A stretch of 64,000 nucleotides of DNA from positions 1-64,000 of the forward strand of contig MPDD01000007.1 in the NCBI GenBank assembly GCA_001874265.1, written 5' to 3'. This document shows, in pieces, positions 49,708-60,695 of the stretch. The translations under genes and the position numbers were made by a program. The stretch's first letter is position 1; each line of letters starts with the position of its first letter. The notes beneath the pieces are model-generated. The model was not told where the DNA came from. It saw only the letters and a program-made list of their open reading frames with translations, and searched no databases. This stretch comes from Bacteroidetes bacterium MedPE-SWsnd-G1. GTDB lineage: Bacteria; Bacteroidota; Bacteroidia; Flavobacteriales; Flavobacteriaceae.

Positions 49708-50058
49708 AGTTTTTAATAATAATGGTCAAGTTATTTTGATCTAGGTACTTTCAGAATTTACTTATATATCTCATTTATAAGATTACAAATCGAAAAACGT
49801 TGGCATTTTTTCGGGTGAAATGATAAACTTTAAATCATCCACTAAAACACAGATTTTAATAGAGTGCAATTTATCAGTGTTGATAAAACCCTTGTTTTAA
49901 TCCATATTTGTATTTATAGAACCCTTTGATTCACTAAAAAATAATTAAATTAGCATTCTGTTTTTCTTAAAACTTCCTATACTTTAAAGGAAGTAAACAG
50001 ACTAACAAACAAACCATTATTAGATAAATCTAATTTTAAAGTTTATAAAAAATAAATT

Positions 50059-50673
50059 ATGCACGTAGCCATTGCAGGTAATATTGGAGCCGGAAAAACA
50101 ACCCTCACAAAACTTTTAGCCAAACATTATAAATGGACACCGCATTATGAATCGGTTGATGAAAACCCATATTTAGATGATTTTTATGGTGAAATGGAAC
50201 GTTGGAGTTTTAATCTTCAAGTATTCTTTTTGAATAGCAGATTTAGACAAGTTTTAGAACTAAGACAAAGTGGTAAAAATATCATTCAGGATAGAACCAT
50301 TTATGAAGACGCCAGTATTTTTGCTCCCAACCTACATGCAATGGGTTTAATGACTAATAGAGATTTTAACAACTATGCATCTTTGTTTGAATTGATGGAA
50401 AACCTAGTTACACCACCAGATTTATTAATTTATTTAAGAGGAAGTATTGAAAAATTGGTAGGCCAAATTCACAAGCGTGGGCGCGACTATGAAAACACCA
50501 TTTCTATCGATTATTTGAGTAGATTAAATGAAAGATACGAAGCTTGGGTTAGCCAATATAGCAAAGGAAAATTATTAGTTATTGATATCGACAATTTAAA
50601 CTTTGTAGACAATCCAGAAGATCTTTCTTCAATTATAGAACGTATAGATGCCCAGATACATGGGTTGTTTTAG
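50059..50673 (+). CDS. Deoxynucleoside kinase
   Basis: MHVAIAGNIGAGKTTLTKLLAKHY, QDRTIYEDASIFA. Confidence 0.94.
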   Translation: MHVAIAGNIGAGKTTLTKLLAKHYKWTPHYESVDENPYLDDFYGEMERWSFNLQVFFLNSRFRQVLELRQSGKNIIQDRTIYEDASIFAPNLHAMGLMTNRDFNNYASLFELMENLVTPPDLLIYLRGSIEKLVGQIHKRGRDYENTISIDYLSRLNERYEAWVSQYSKGKLLVIDIDNLNFVDNPEDLSSIIERIDAQIHGLF

Positions 50674-51829
50674 ACTTAAACTCTTAGTATTTAATATCCT
50701 TTTATCAAGTTTGTTTATTGGATGTAAAGATAGTTCTAATAACATCGATACTCGAAATTCAGATCGTACCAACAATGTAAATGATAACGATTTTTCATTT
50801 TATCTTGGAGCCGATTTGTCCTATATAAATGAACTCGAAGATTTTAATGCTGAATATAAATTTAATGGAGAAATAGTAGACCCATTTAAGCATTTCAGTC
50901 AAAGTGGTTGTAATATTACAAGGGTTAGACTTTGGAACAATCCGCCAACCGGATATTCAGATTTTAACGATGTTAAAAAAACCATTGAAAGAGCCAAAAA
51001 TGAAAAAATGCACATTCTATTAGATTTTCACTATTCTGATTTTTGGGCTGACCCTCATAAACAAACAATTCCTGTTGCTTGGAAAGACATTTCAAATGTA
51101 GAAATTTTAGCAGATTCGGTGTATCAATACACGTATAACACGTTATCTAAATTGATTGATAACAATTTAGCTCCAGAATTGGTTCAAATAGGAAATGAAA
51201 CTAATATCGAGATTCTTCAAAAAGAAGATGATACAAATACATCTGAAATAAATTGGACAAGGAATAGCGCGTTGTTTAATGCAGGAATTAAAGCTGTGAA
51301 TAATATAAATACAGCTTATAATTTAAATATTAAAAAAGTGCTTCATATTGCACAGCCAGAAAACGCATTTGATTGGTTCGAAAAAGCGTTTGAAAATAAT
51401 TTAACCGATTTTGATATCATCGGGCTGTCTTATTATGCAAAATGGTCTTCCTATAGTTTAAATGAAATTCCTGATGCTATTAGCTCTTTACAAAATGAAT
51501 TTAAAAAGTCTGTTTTAATAGTTGAAACTGCATACCCACATTCTTTACAAAATGTTGATGCGGCCGATAATATATTAGGAAACGACGCCCTCATTGATGG
51601 CTTCAATGCAACACCAAACGGACAGTTAAATTATTTAATTCAACTTACGAAAAATGTAAAGAAAGCCGATGGCCTTGGCGTAATTTATTGGGAGCCAGCT
51701 TGGATAACTTCAGATGCTAAAACGGCTTGGGGAATAGGATCTCATTGGGATAATGCAACCTTTTTTGATGCATATAATAACAACGAAGCATTACCTGCAT
51801 TCAATTTTTTCAATAAGGAAAACTATTAA
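50648..51829 (+). CDS. GH53 arabinogalactan endo-beta-1,4-galactanase, lipoprotein
   Basis: FYLGADLSYINELE, NITRVRLWNNP, HILLDFHYSDFWADPHKQ, PELVQIGNETN, IVETAYP; lipobox LFIGCK. Confidence 0.9.
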   Translation: MPRYMGCFRLKLLVFNILLSSLFIGCKDSSNNIDTRNSDRTNNVNDNDFSFYLGADLSYINELEDFNAEYKFNGEIVDPFKHFSQSGCNITRVRLWNNPPTGYSDFNDVKKTIERAKNEKMHILLDFHYSDFWADPHKQTIPVAWKDISNVEILADSVYQYTYNTLSKLIDNNLAPELVQIGNETNIEILQKEDDTNTSEINWTRNSALFNAGIKAVNNINTAYNLNIKKVLHIAQPENAFDWFEKAFENNLTDFDIIGLSYYAKWSSYSLNEIPDAISSLQNEFKKSVLIVETAYPHSLQNVDAADNILGNDALIDGFNATPNGQLNYLIQLTKNVKKADGLGVIYWEPAWITSDAKTAWGIGSHWDNATFFDAYNNNEALPAFNFFNKENY

Positions 51830-51847
51830 CTTTTTAACTTCAGCAAT

Positions 51848-51880
51848 AAAAAAGCCAGCAAATTGCTGGCTTTTTTTATT
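51848..51880. terminator. Bidirectional terminator
   Basis: AAAAAAGCCAGCAAATTGCTGGCTTTTTTT between convergent genes. Confidence 0.85.
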
Positions 51881-51895
51881 TATTCAGAATCGTGA

Positions 51896-54310
51896 TTAAC
51901 TTTTCTTAACCACTTTTTTCTTTTCAATCTTCACTTCAATCTTATCTCCATCTTTTACTTCAGACTGTAGTTTTTTGATTTGTGCTTCAATCTCTTCGTC
52001 AGTTCCGTCAACCTTTGTGGTAACTTCAACTTTCTCTCCATCAACTTCAGAGATAATTGTTATAGTCCCCGTTGCAACATCAGAATGCTCAGCATGTACC
52101 TCAACTTTAATTTCTTTATGCATCTCTTTTGAACCTGTATGTTCGTTAGAAGAAGTACTTCCTAAAATTGGAGCAAGTACCAATCCAACTAAACATGTCA
52201 ATTTAATTAAGATATTCATAGACGGTCCAGAAGTATCTTTAAACGGATCTCCAACCGTATCTCCAGTTACTGCCGCTTTATGAGCCTCAGAACCTTTAAA
52301 TGTCATCTCACCATCAATTTCTACACCTGCTTCAAAAGATTTCTTAGCATTATCCCAAGCACCTCCAGCATTGTTTTGGAAGATAGCCCACATAACACCA
52401 CTAACACATACACCTGCCATATAACCTCCTAACGGCTCAGCACCAAATGCCAATCCGATAATAATCGGCGTAATAATCGTAATCAATCCAGGAATAATCA
52501 TTTCTCTTAAAGCTGCTTTTGTAGAAATATCTACACACTTAGCATACTCAGGTGTTCCTGTTCCTTCCATAATTCCAGGAATTTCTTTGAACTGACGACG
52601 TACCTCATGTACCATTTCCATGGCCGCCTTACCTACAGATTCCATTGCTAGTGCAGAAAAGATTACGGGAATCATTCCACCTACAAATAGCATTGCTAAT
52701 ACATCTGCCTTAAAGATGTTAATTCCATCAATACCTGTAAATGTAACATACGCTGCAAATAAAGCCAAGGCAGTTAATGCCGCTGATGCAATTGCAAATC
52801 CTTTACCAACTGCTGCAGTTGTATTACCAACTGAATCTAATATATCTGTACGTTCCCTAACGTGACTTTCTAACTCACTCATTTCTGCAACACCCCCAGC
52901 ATTATCTGCAATTGGTCCAAATGCATCAATTGCTAATTGCATCGCTGTTGTAGCCATCATTGCCGACGCTGCTAATGCAACACCATAAAATCCTGCCAAT
53001 TCATAAGAACCATAAATAGCTGCTGCAAATAAAATAACCGATAAGAAAGTAGATTTCATTCCTACCGCCAATCCTGCGATTATGTTCGTTGCTGCTCCAG
53101 TTCCAGAATTTTGAACAATGTCCATAACTGGCTTCTTACCTAAAGAGGTATAGTATGCTGTAACCACAGAAATTAATGCACCTACTGCTAAACCAATACA
53201 CGCTGCATAAAATACGTTCATTGCTGGTACAGTAACATAACCTTCACCAAAGAATTTCATTTCCATTGTTTCTGGTAACATCCAAGTAATTAAAAAATAA
53301 CTCGCTGCTAATGTTAAAATAATCGCCACCCAGTTGCCTAAATCTAACGCTTTCTGAACCTGTGCCTCTTTTGCATCGTTGTTTTTAATTCCAACTAAAA
53401 ATGTTCCAATAATAGACGCTAAAATTCCAACACCTGCAATTACTACAGGCAAAAGAATTGGCCCCATGTTATTGAAATTGTCTGTAAATTGAGCGCCATT
53501 TGCTAAACTAATATCTTGGATTACATAGTTACCCAAAACCATTGCAGCCAATACTGTAGCCACATACGAACCAAATAAATCTGCTCCCATTCCTGCAACA
53601 TCTCCAACATTATCTCCAACGTTATCTGCAATTGTTGCTGGGTTTCTAGGATCATCTTCTGGAATACCCGCTTCAACTTTACCTACTAAATCTGCACCAA
53701 CATCTGCTGCTTTTGTATAAATACCTCCACCTACACGTGCAAATAATGCAATAGATTCAGCACCTAAAGAAAAACCTGCAAGTGTTTCTAACACGATGGT
53801 CATATTTTCATAAAAAGAACCATCATTCCCCATGAATTGCCCAACGAAAAACATAAATATTAAAGTTAAACCTAGTACTGCCAATCCTGCAACTCCTAAG
53901 CCCATTACTGTACCTCCGCCAAATGAAACTTTTAATGCTTGAGGCAAACTAGTTTTTGCTGCTTCCGCTGTACGTGCGTTTGCATCTGTTGCAATACGCA
54001 TCCCAATATTTCCTGCAAATGCCGAAAATACAGCTCCTATAATAAACGCTGGAACGATCATCCAATGTGTATGAACTCCTTCTACAGTAGTAATGAAGAA
54101 TAATGCGATTGATGCGATGACAACAAAAATTGCCAACAATCGGTATTCAGCACTTAAAAAGGCCAAGGCCCCCTCTTTAATACTTTTAGAAATACTTTGC
54201 ATTCTTTCGTTACCGCTAGGCTGTTTTTTAACCCAAGCCATTTTAACTAGCATAAATACCAGTCCTAATACTGCCAAAGCAACTGGCACGTATATAATAT
54301 TAGATTCCAT
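51896..54310 (-). CDS. hppA: Membrane-bound ion-translocating pyrophosphatase with long C-terminal extension
   Basis: [65 protein letters not shown]. Confidence 0.96.
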   Translation of the reverse strand: MESNIIYVPVALAVLGLVFMLVKMAWVKKQPSGNERMQSISKSIKEGALAFLSAEYRLLAIFVVIASIALFFITTVEGVHTHWMIVPAFIIGAVFSAFAGNIGMRIATDANARTAEAAKTSLPQALKVSFGGGTVMGLGVAGLAVLGLTLIFMFFVGQFMGNDGSFYENMTIVLETLAGFSLGAESIALFARVGGGIYTKAADVGADLVGKVEAGIPEDDPRNPATIADNVGDNVGDVAGMGADLFGSYVATVLAAMVLGNYVIQDISLANGAQFTDNFNNMGPILLPVVIAGVGILASIIGTFLVGIKNNDAKEAQVQKALDLGNWVAIILTLAASYFLITWMLPETMEMKFFGEGYVTVPAMNVFYAACIGLAVGALISVVTAYYTSLGKKPVMDIVQNSGTGAATNIIAGLAVGMKSTFLSVILFAAAIYGSYELAGFYGVALAASAMMATTAMQLAIDAFGPIADNAGGVAEMSELESHVRERTDILDSVGNTTAAVGKGFAIASAALTALALFAAYVTFTGIDGINIFKADVLAMLFVGGMIPVIFSALAMESVGKAAMEMVHEVRRQFKEIPGIMEGTGTPEYAKCVDISTKAALREMIIPGLITIITPIIIGLAFGAEPLGGYMAGVCVSGVMWAIFQNNAGGAWDNAKKSFEAGVEIDGEMTFKGSEAHKAAVTGDTVGDPFKDTSGPSMNILIKLTCLVGLVLAPILGSTSSNEHTGSKEMHKEIKVEVHAEHSDVATGTITIISEVDGEKVEVTTKVDGTDEEIEAQIKKLQSEVKDGDKIEVKIEKKKVVKKS

Positions 54311-54362
54311 ATTATAGTTTTAATTAATTAAGTGGAGCAAATGTAGTAAAATAAGGGTGAAT

Positions 54363-54400
54363 AAAAAACCTCCTAAAAGTCAAACTTTTAGGAGGTTTTA
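54363..54400 (-). terminator. Terminator after inorganic pyrophosphatase gene
   Basis: AAAACCTCCTAAAAGtcaaaCTTTTAGGAGGTTTT. Confidence 0.8.
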
Positions 54401-54420
54401 ATATACTTAATTCACACTAA

Positions 54421-54948
54421 TTAAATGGTGAAATTTCCACTCGTTTTGTGCTCACTATTCTCATATCTTTCGATGCATTTTTCAAGGATTTCATAAGCTT
54501 CTTCAGCATTACCCCAATCTCCAACATCAACTTTTTTCTTCTCTAAATCTTTATATACCTGAAAGAAATGCTCAATTTCTTGAAGTCTATGTGGATTCAA
54601 TTCAGAAATATCCCCCTTCTTACTCCAAATTGGGTCCGATACGGGAACGCAAACTATTTTTTCGTCTGGTCCTTTCTCATCAGCCATGTGGAAAACACCA
54701 ACTGCTTTCACCTCCATTACGCACATCGGAAATGTTGGCTCGTGCATTAAAACCAAAACATCTAATGGGTCTCCATCTAAAGCCAAAGTTTCTGGAACGA
54801 ATCCGTAATCTCCAGGATACATCATTGAAGAAAATAACATTCGGTCAAAACGAATTTTATTCAATTCAAAATCATACTCATACTTATTTCTACTTCCTTT
54901 TGGAATTTCTATTAAGACATCAAAAGTCTTGGTTTTGCTAATTGTCAT
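54421..54948 (-). CDS. ppa: Inorganic diphosphatase (soluble, family I)
   Basis: IEIPKGSRNKYEYD, MYPGDYGFVPETLALDGDPLDVLVL. Confidence 0.96.
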   Translation of the reverse strand: MTISKTKTFDVLIEIPKGSRNKYEYDFELNKIRFDRMLFSSMMYPGDYGFVPETLALDGDPLDVLVLMHEPTFPMCVMEVKAVGVFHMADEKGPDEKIVCVPVSDPIWSKKGDISELNPHRLQEIEHFFQVYKDLEKKKVDVGDWGNAEEAYEILEKCIERYENSEHKTSGNFTI

Positions 54949-55021
54949 CTTCTAAATTTTGGAGTGCAAAAGTAGTGAATATCAACAGTTACCCAAAGTA
55001 ATATCTACTAAATTTATGTTT

Positions 55022-57496
55022 TTAAAAACGGAAACCAAAGGAGCCTTTGATTCCAAAATTGTTAGCGTTAGGCATATCTCTATAACTTCCCCGCCAAATA
55101 AAGTCTAAACGAAACACTTTAAATATATTTTCAATTCCTGCACTGTATTCAAAATAAACATCTTCTGGAGCCTGATAAATAACATCGGAAGCATTGATAG
55201 CAATGTTCTCATCGGATATACTTCCCCAAACCGATTTGAATCCTACAACTTCCCTAAAGTTTAACTTTTTTAGAAAAGGAATTTTAGAGAAAAAGCGTCC
55301 GTTAAAATGATGCTCTAAGTGCACTGATGCATGAGTATCGGTAACAAAATCATAATAATCTAATAATGCGTAGGTATTCGGAATTACAAAATAGGATTGG
55401 TTTCCAGGCACAACACTTAATAAACCTAGCGGTACTTCGCCAAATATTTTCCCAGTCTCAAAAGTGGTATATAACCTACCAAAACCTCCGACTAAAAAAC
55501 GCTGATGGTAGTAAAATTGTAACTTATGATAATCGAAATCCGAATCGAAAAGATTTGGAAGACCACGTGTGTAATTAACCAAAATCCTTGCGTAATCCTG
55601 ATTAACGTCATTTCGCTCTACACCGTAACCGATCGTTTCTCTTTTCGGTGTCAATTGCAAAGTAAAATCAAATTCTGCTTGTTTCACTTGAGATTGAGTA
55701 TCTCCGTTTTCATCAAAATAATCAAGATTAAATTCTGGTGATGCGGACTTTAAAGTCCTATATGAAATACCCGTTCTAAAGGTTACATTTTTCTTGGGTT
55801 CAGCCGTAACTAAAAAGTTAGATAAATTTATCGAGGTTAACTTATTAGAATCGCCTGTGGTAAAAAATGCGGATGAAGCAAAACTACGTCCCAAAATATC
55901 ATTTGTCGTGGTTAAACTCACCCCAATTTGCTCCACATCTCTACGGTTACCACCACTTAAAATTATACGGTTCTTTTTATCAACCATCCACTTACCTGAT
56001 AGTCCGTATTTAACCTGATCGTCCTTAAAACCATAAGCCATATAACCTTGCAAACGCCAAGGCTCATTCCCACCAAAATAGGTTCTTCCACCTGCCCGAA
56101 TTCGAAGCCCTTCAACATCATTCATTCCAAAAGTTGAGAATATCGGTCCAAAATCGAAATTATTGAATTCTACATAACCAGATCCTAAAATGGTAACAAG
56201 ACTAGTAATTCGTTTAAATTTAGGAACAGTACTTAAAGTGTCTAACATTTTGTAAACACCTAATTCATCTTTATTTAGTTTCTCTTGTCTGTTTTCATCC
56301 CAATAAGTGTCATCACGTACATAAATACTTTCATCATTTATATCCGCTTCAGTCTTATAGAAATCTTCTCCTTTATCTTCATTGAATCTATAATTCCGGT
56401 ACATGGTGGTACGTTTCCCGTACATACCTTTCGATTTTTCTTTCTTACCAATACTAAAATCAGAAAGCATAAAATCTTTTTTCAAAAGAAAAACAGAATC
56501 ATTCAATACGTCATATTCTTGCTCTATATAAATATCTTTAATCCAATTAATATTTGCACTTTTATTAGCGTACATATTAATTTCTTTAACCGCGAATGTT
56601 GAATCATTTACCCAAAAATCACCTTTAAATGTAAGCTCACCCTTTCTACGAGGGTAATACACTATATTATAGCACCATTTATTATCTATATAGGCACTAT
56701 CAGTTAATGCATAATTGTAGGTTAGTAAACCTGTTTTAGAAAGTGGACTTACAAAACTCTTGTCAAAAATTTTAATATAATTATCGTAGATATTATACTC
56801 TAAATACAAGTCTTTTATATAGGCTATTACATGTTGATTCGATTCAAATCCAGAATTTTTATTACCTACTAAATCTTCTCTTTTTCTTTTAGACTTGTTA
56901 TTTCCGTAGGTCTTATATACAGCTTCATTAATAAATATTGGCAAATACGATTTACCCGTAACTCTTGAAGTATCTACATTATCAAAAATAAATTCCATCC
57001 CCTTATAAATCTTGCGTTGCATCATAACGCTATCTATATTATTGAGGTCGAATTCTAATTTTTCATACTTCTCATATTCATATTGATCAAAAAGATTGGT
57101 TCCGTTTTGCCTTTTCTTTTCCCATATTTTTCTCAGAATTGCAACCGCTGGATTTCCTTTGTTTTTAATTCTTCCAGAATAAATGACCACCTCATCCAGT
57201 TCGTCACTATCTTCTTCTAAAACTATAGATAAATTAAGGTCTCTATTTTTTACTGTTAATTGTTTCGTTTTATAACCAAGGAATGATACTTCAATCTCGG
57301 TGAAGGTTTCATCAGATTCTAAATAAAATCTTCCATCTTCGTCTGAAACGGTACCAACAGTAGAACCAACAAAAACAACATTGGCAAATGGAATACTTTC
57401 CCTATTTTCATCAACAACCACTCCCCCTATTTTTACTTGAGCAAAAATAGTAGTAGCGAATATTAGAAATAATATGGAAAACAGTTTCTTCTTCAT
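55022..57496 (-). CDS. DUF5686/carboxypeptidase-like regulatory domain outer membrane protein
   Basis: N-terminal IGGVVVDENRESIPFANVVFVGSTVGTVSDEDGRF; large beta-barrel C-terminus. Confidence 0.85.
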   Translation of the reverse strand: MKKKLFSILFLIFATTIFAQVKIGGVVVDENRESIPFANVVFVGSTVGTVSDEDGRFYLESDETFTEIEVSFLGYKTKQLTVKNRDLNLSIVLEEDSDELDEVVIYSGRIKNKGNPAVAILRKIWEKKRQNGTNLFDQYEYEKYEKLEFDLNNIDSVMMQRKIYKGMEFIFDNVDTSRVTGKSYLPIFINEAVYKTYGNNKSKRKREDLVGNKNSGFESNQHVIAYIKDLYLEYNIYDNYIKIFDKSFVSPLSKTGLLTYNYALTDSAYIDNKWCYNIVYYPRRKGELTFKGDFWVNDSTFAVKEINMYANKSANINWIKDIYIEQEYDVLNDSVFLLKKDFMLSDFSIGKKEKSKGMYGKRTTMYRNYRFNEDKGEDFYKTEADINDESIYVRDDTYWDENRQEKLNKDELGVYKMLDTLSTVPKFKRITSLVTILGSGYVEFNNFDFGPIFSTFGMNDVEGLRIRAGGRTYFGGNEPWRLQGYMAYGFKDDQVKYGLSGKWMVDKKNRIILSGGNRRDVEQIGVSLTTTNDILGRSFASSAFFTTGDSNKLTSINLSNFLVTAEPKKNVTFRTGISYRTLKSASPEFNLDYFDENGDTQSQVKQAEFDFTLQLTPKRETIGYGVERNDVNQDYARILVNYTRGLPNLFDSDFDYHKLQFYYHQRFLVGGFGRLYTTFETGKIFGEVPLGLLSVVPGNQSYFVIPNTYALLDYYDFVTDTHASVHLEHHFNGRFFSKIPFLKKLNFREVVGFKSVWGSISDENIAINASDVIYQAPEDVYFEYSAGIENIFKVFRLDFIWRGSYRDMPNANNFGIKGSFGFRF

Positions 57497-57500
57497 AAAT

Positions 57501-57538
57501 AAAAAAACCTTTCAAAGACTATAGTTTGAAAGGTTTTA
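57501..57538 (-). terminator. Terminator after pdhB
   Basis: AAACCTTTCAAACtatagtctTTGAAAGGTTTTTTT on minus strand. Confidence 0.75.
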
Positions 57539-57556
57539 AACGAATTTTATACGTTA

Positions 57557-58537
57557 TTATTTTACGTACATCACTTCTTTAACCGCCTTTACAACATCTC
57601 CTGCATTTGGCAACCACTCTTCTAAAAGAACTGGTGAAAATGGTGCTGGAGTATCAGCAGTCGTTATTCTTTTTATTGGTGCATCTAAATAATCAAATGC
57701 ATTCTCTTGAACTTGATATGTAATTTCAGAAGCTACACTAGCAAAAGGCCAAGCTTCTTCCAATACTACCAATCTATTTGTTTTTTTAACAGACTCGAAA
57801 ATAGTAGCATGGTCCATTGGACGAACAGTTCTTAAATCGATGATTTCACAAGAAATTCCATCCTTTTCTAATTCATCTGCCGCTTTGTAAGCCTCTTTAA
57901 TAATTTTACCAAAAGAAACAATAGTTACATCTGTTCCTTTTCTTTTAATATCTGCAACACCTAAAGGTAATATGTATTCTCCTTCTGGCACTTCTCCCTT
58001 ATCTCCATACATTTGCTCAGACTCCATAAAAATTACTGGATCGTCATCACGAATTGCAGCTTTTAACAAACCTTTTGCATCATATGGATTAGAAGGTACA
58101 ACAACTTTTAATCCCGGTGTATTCGCAAACCAGTTTTCAAACGCTTGTGAATGCGTTGCTCCTAACTGACCTGCAGATGCTGTTGGTCCTCTAAAAACAA
58201 TTGGACATGGAAATTGACCGCCACTCATTTGACGAATCTTTGCTGCATTATTTATAATTTGATCAATACCAACTAATGCAAAGTTAAAGGTCATAAACTC
58301 TACAATTGGTCTATTACCTCCCATTGTAGACCCAACTGAAATACCTGCAAAACCAAGTTCAGCAATTGGAGCATCTATCACTCTTTTTTCCCCAAACTCA
58401 TCTAACATTCCCTTAGAAGCCTTATATGCTCCATTGTATTCTGCAACCTCTTCACCTATTAAAAAAATAGACTCATCTCTGCGCATTTCTTCGCTCATTG
58501 CTTCGCAAACTGCCTCTCTGAATTGTATTGTCTTCAT
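57557..58537 (-). CDS. pdhB: Pyruvate dehydrogenase E1 component beta subunit
   Basis: REAVCEAMSEEMRRDESIFLIGEEVAEYNGAYKASKGM; EFMTFNFALVGIDQIINNAAK. Confidence 0.93.
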   Translation of the reverse strand: MKTIQFREAVCEAMSEEMRRDESIFLIGEEVAEYNGAYKASKGMLDEFGEKRVIDAPIAELGFAGISVGSTMGGNRPIVEFMTFNFALVGIDQIINNAAKIRQMSGGQFPCPIVFRGPTASAGQLGATHSQAFENWFANTPGLKVVVPSNPYDAKGLLKAAIRDDDPVIFMESEQMYGDKGEVPEGEYILPLGVADIKRKGTDVTIVSFGKIIKEAYKAADELEKDGISCEIIDLRTVRPMDHATIFESVKKTNRLVVLEEAWPFASVASEITYQVQENAFDYLDAPIKRITTADTPAPFSPVLLEEWLPNAGDVVKAVKEVMYVK

Positions 58538-58720
58538 TTACTATTAATTTGAGAACGCAAAAATAAAACATTTCAGACAATTTTGAAGTCTTTTTCATTT
58601 TAAAATATGACAATAATTTAGGCCATTTACTCCAACATTATCAATTCATATCCAATTTAATTCAAGTTAACTACCCTCATATAATAAGATAGTTAATACT
58701 CCATAATTTTATAATAATTT

Positions 58721-58738
58721 TACTATGCATGCATAGTA
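58721..58738. promoter_or_regulatory. Perfect 18-bp palindrome, candidate operator upstream of etfB
   Basis: TACTATGCATGCATAGTA. Confidence 0.6.
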
Positions 58739-58806
58739 TTTTACAAAAAAATGTCATAACTTCGTACCGTTATAAATCCATTATATCAATTTTAAAAACT
58801 GTTTAA

Positions 58807-59553
58807 ATGAAAATATTAGTTTGTATAAGTCACGTTCCAGACACGACTTCAAAAATAAACTTTACCGAAAATGACTCTAAATTCGACTCGAATGGAGTTC
58901 AATTTGTGATTAATCCGTATGATGAATTTGCACTTACACGTGCCATGTGGTTTAAAGAAAAACAAGGCGCTAGTGTTACCGTTGTTAACGTAGGGAGTTC
59001 AGCAACAGAGCCTACTTTAAGAAAAGCCTTAGCTATTGGCGCAGATGACGCAATAAGGGTAAATGCTGAACCCTTGGATGGATTTTTTGTAGCCAAACAA
59101 TTAGCTGAAGTTGCCAAAAATGGCAGTTATGACTTAGTATTAGCCGGTAAAGAATCTATCGATTATAATGGCGGTATGGTTCCAGGTATGATGTCAGCAA
59201 TACTAGACTGTAATTTTGTAACCGCCTGTGTTGGATTAGAAATTGAAGGATCTAGTGCTACAATTACAAGAGAAATAGATGGAGGTAAAGAAACACTTTC
59301 TGCAGATTTACCTTTAGTTATTGGTGGGCAAAAAGGATTGGTTGAAGAAAAAGACCTTAGAATTCCGAATATGAGAGGAATTATGATGGCTCGTAAAAAG
59401 CCTTTAAACATTGTTGAACCGGTTGATTTTGAACCAACAACAACCACTGTTAGTTTTGAAAAACCTGAAGCCAAAGGTGCTTGCACAATGATAGACGCAG
59501 GGAATTTAGATGAACTTATTTCATTATTGCACAACGAAGCTAAAGTAATTTAA
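58807..59553 (+). CDS. etfB: Electron transfer flavoprotein beta subunit
   Basis: MKILVCISHVPDT; LVLAGKESIDYNGGMVPGM; adjacent etfA. Confidence 0.95.
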   Translation: MKILVCISHVPDTTSKINFTENDSKFDSNGVQFVINPYDEFALTRAMWFKEKQGASVTVVNVGSSATEPTLRKALAIGADDAIRVNAEPLDGFFVAKQLAEVAKNGSYDLVLAGKESIDYNGGMVPGMMSAILDCNFVTACVGLEIEGSSATITREIDGGKETLSADLPLVIGGQKGLVEEKDLRIPNMRGIMMARKKPLNIVEPVDFEPTTTTVSFEKPEAKGACTMIDAGNLDELISLLHNEAKVI

Positions 59554-59631
59554 TCAATATCCAATCGAAAAGACTTTATCATTTAAAAGTAGATGAATGA
59601 TTCAAAAGTTTAGGATTAAAAAATCAGAAAT

Positions 59632-60591
59632 ATGTCAGTTTTAGTATATGCCGAGTCATCGGAAGGAAAATATAAAAAAGTAGCTTTTGAAGCTACATCA
59701 TACGGTAAACAAGTTGCAGATCAACTCGGAGTTGATTTACATGTTTTAACCATAGGTGGTGAAAACCCATCTGAACTTGGTGCTTATGGAGCATCAAATA
59801 TTATATCAGTTAATAATGTGACAAATAATTCGGATGCTAAAGTAGTTGCCAATGTAATTAAGGAAACTGCAAACAATAAAGGCGCAACTGTTATCATAAT
59901 CGATTCAAGCGCTAATGGATTATCTATTACTCCGTTAGTTGCTGTTAATTTAAATGCAGGATTGGCTACAAATGTAGTTGCTGTTCCTTCTAGTACAACT
60001 CCTTTTGTTGTTAAAAGGAAGGCATTTTCTAACAAAGCATTTAACAGTACCCAAATTTCATCTGATGTGAAAGTAATTGGTCTTGCTAAAAACTCATTCG
60101 GAATACTTGAAAACAAGGTAGAGGCATCTGTTGAATCATTTGATGCAACAATAATTTCAAGTGGAATAACTTCAACTTCTTTGGATAAATCCACCGGTAC
60201 AGTAACAATTGCTGATGCAGAAACCGTAGTTTCAGGTGGACGTGGATTGAAAGGTCCGGAGAACTGGGGTATGATTGAAGAACTTGCCACGGTTTTAGGA
60301 GCAGCAACTGCTTGTTCTAAACCAGTATCGGATTTGGGATGGAGACCACATAATGAACACGTTGGACAAACAGGAAAACCTGTATCATCTAATCTTTATA
60401 TTGCCATTGGTATTTCAGGAGCGATTCAACATCTTGCTGGAATAAATGCATCAAAAGTTAAAGTTGTAATCAATACGGACCCTGAAGCTCCATTCTTTAA
60501 AGCTGCAGATTACGGTATCGTTGGAGACGCATTTGAGGTGGTTCCTAGCTTAATAGAAAAGTTAAAGGCTTTTAAAGCCCAAAACGCATAA
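59632..60591 (+). CDS. etfA: Electron transfer flavoprotein alpha subunit
   Basis: VSGGRGLKGPENW, GWRPHNEHVGQTGKPVSSNLYIAIGISGAIQHLAGI FAD-binding motif. Confidence 0.97.
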   Translation: MSVLVYAESSEGKYKKVAFEATSYGKQVADQLGVDLHVLTIGGENPSELGAYGASNIISVNNVTNNSDAKVVANVIKETANNKGATVIIIDSSANGLSITPLVAVNLNAGLATNVVAVPSSTTPFVVKRKAFSNKAFNSTQISSDVKVIGLAKNSFGILENKVEASVESFDATIISSGITSTSLDKSTGTVTIADAETVVSGGRGLKGPENWGMIEELATVLGAATACSKPVSDLGWRPHNEHVGQTGKPVSSNLYIAIGISGAIQHLAGINASKVKVVINTDPEAPFFKAADYGIVGDAFEVVPSLIEKLKAFKAQNA

Positions 60592-60615
60592 TTTTTGTAA
60601 ATTGTGCCGCGAAGG

Positions 60616-60662
60616 CTGTCTAATTTTAGATTTTCTAAAGGTCTTGAATTAGACAGTTTTTT
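60616..60662 (+). terminator. Terminator after etfA
   Basis: CTGTCTAATT...AATTAGACAGTTTTTT. Confidence 0.7.
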
Positions 60663-60695
60663 ATTGCATTATGATTAACGAAAAAACGTTCCAAA

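Noticed and set aside
49780-49900. AT-rich inverted repeats (CGAAAAA...TTTTTTCG, TTATCA-gtgt-TGATAA) in the gap before the deoxynucleoside kinase
   Set aside because: Short arms of A/T runs in an AT-rich gap are expected by chance; no promoter or U-tract geometry supports a function.
59784-60290. Long antisense ORFs (e.g. 168 aa and 73 aa opposite etfA; also ORFs opposite metH, hppA, DUF5686 gene, etfB)
   Set aside because: They mirror strongly conserved genes on the other strand, lack promoters and recognisable domains, and arise from codon bias of the sense gene.
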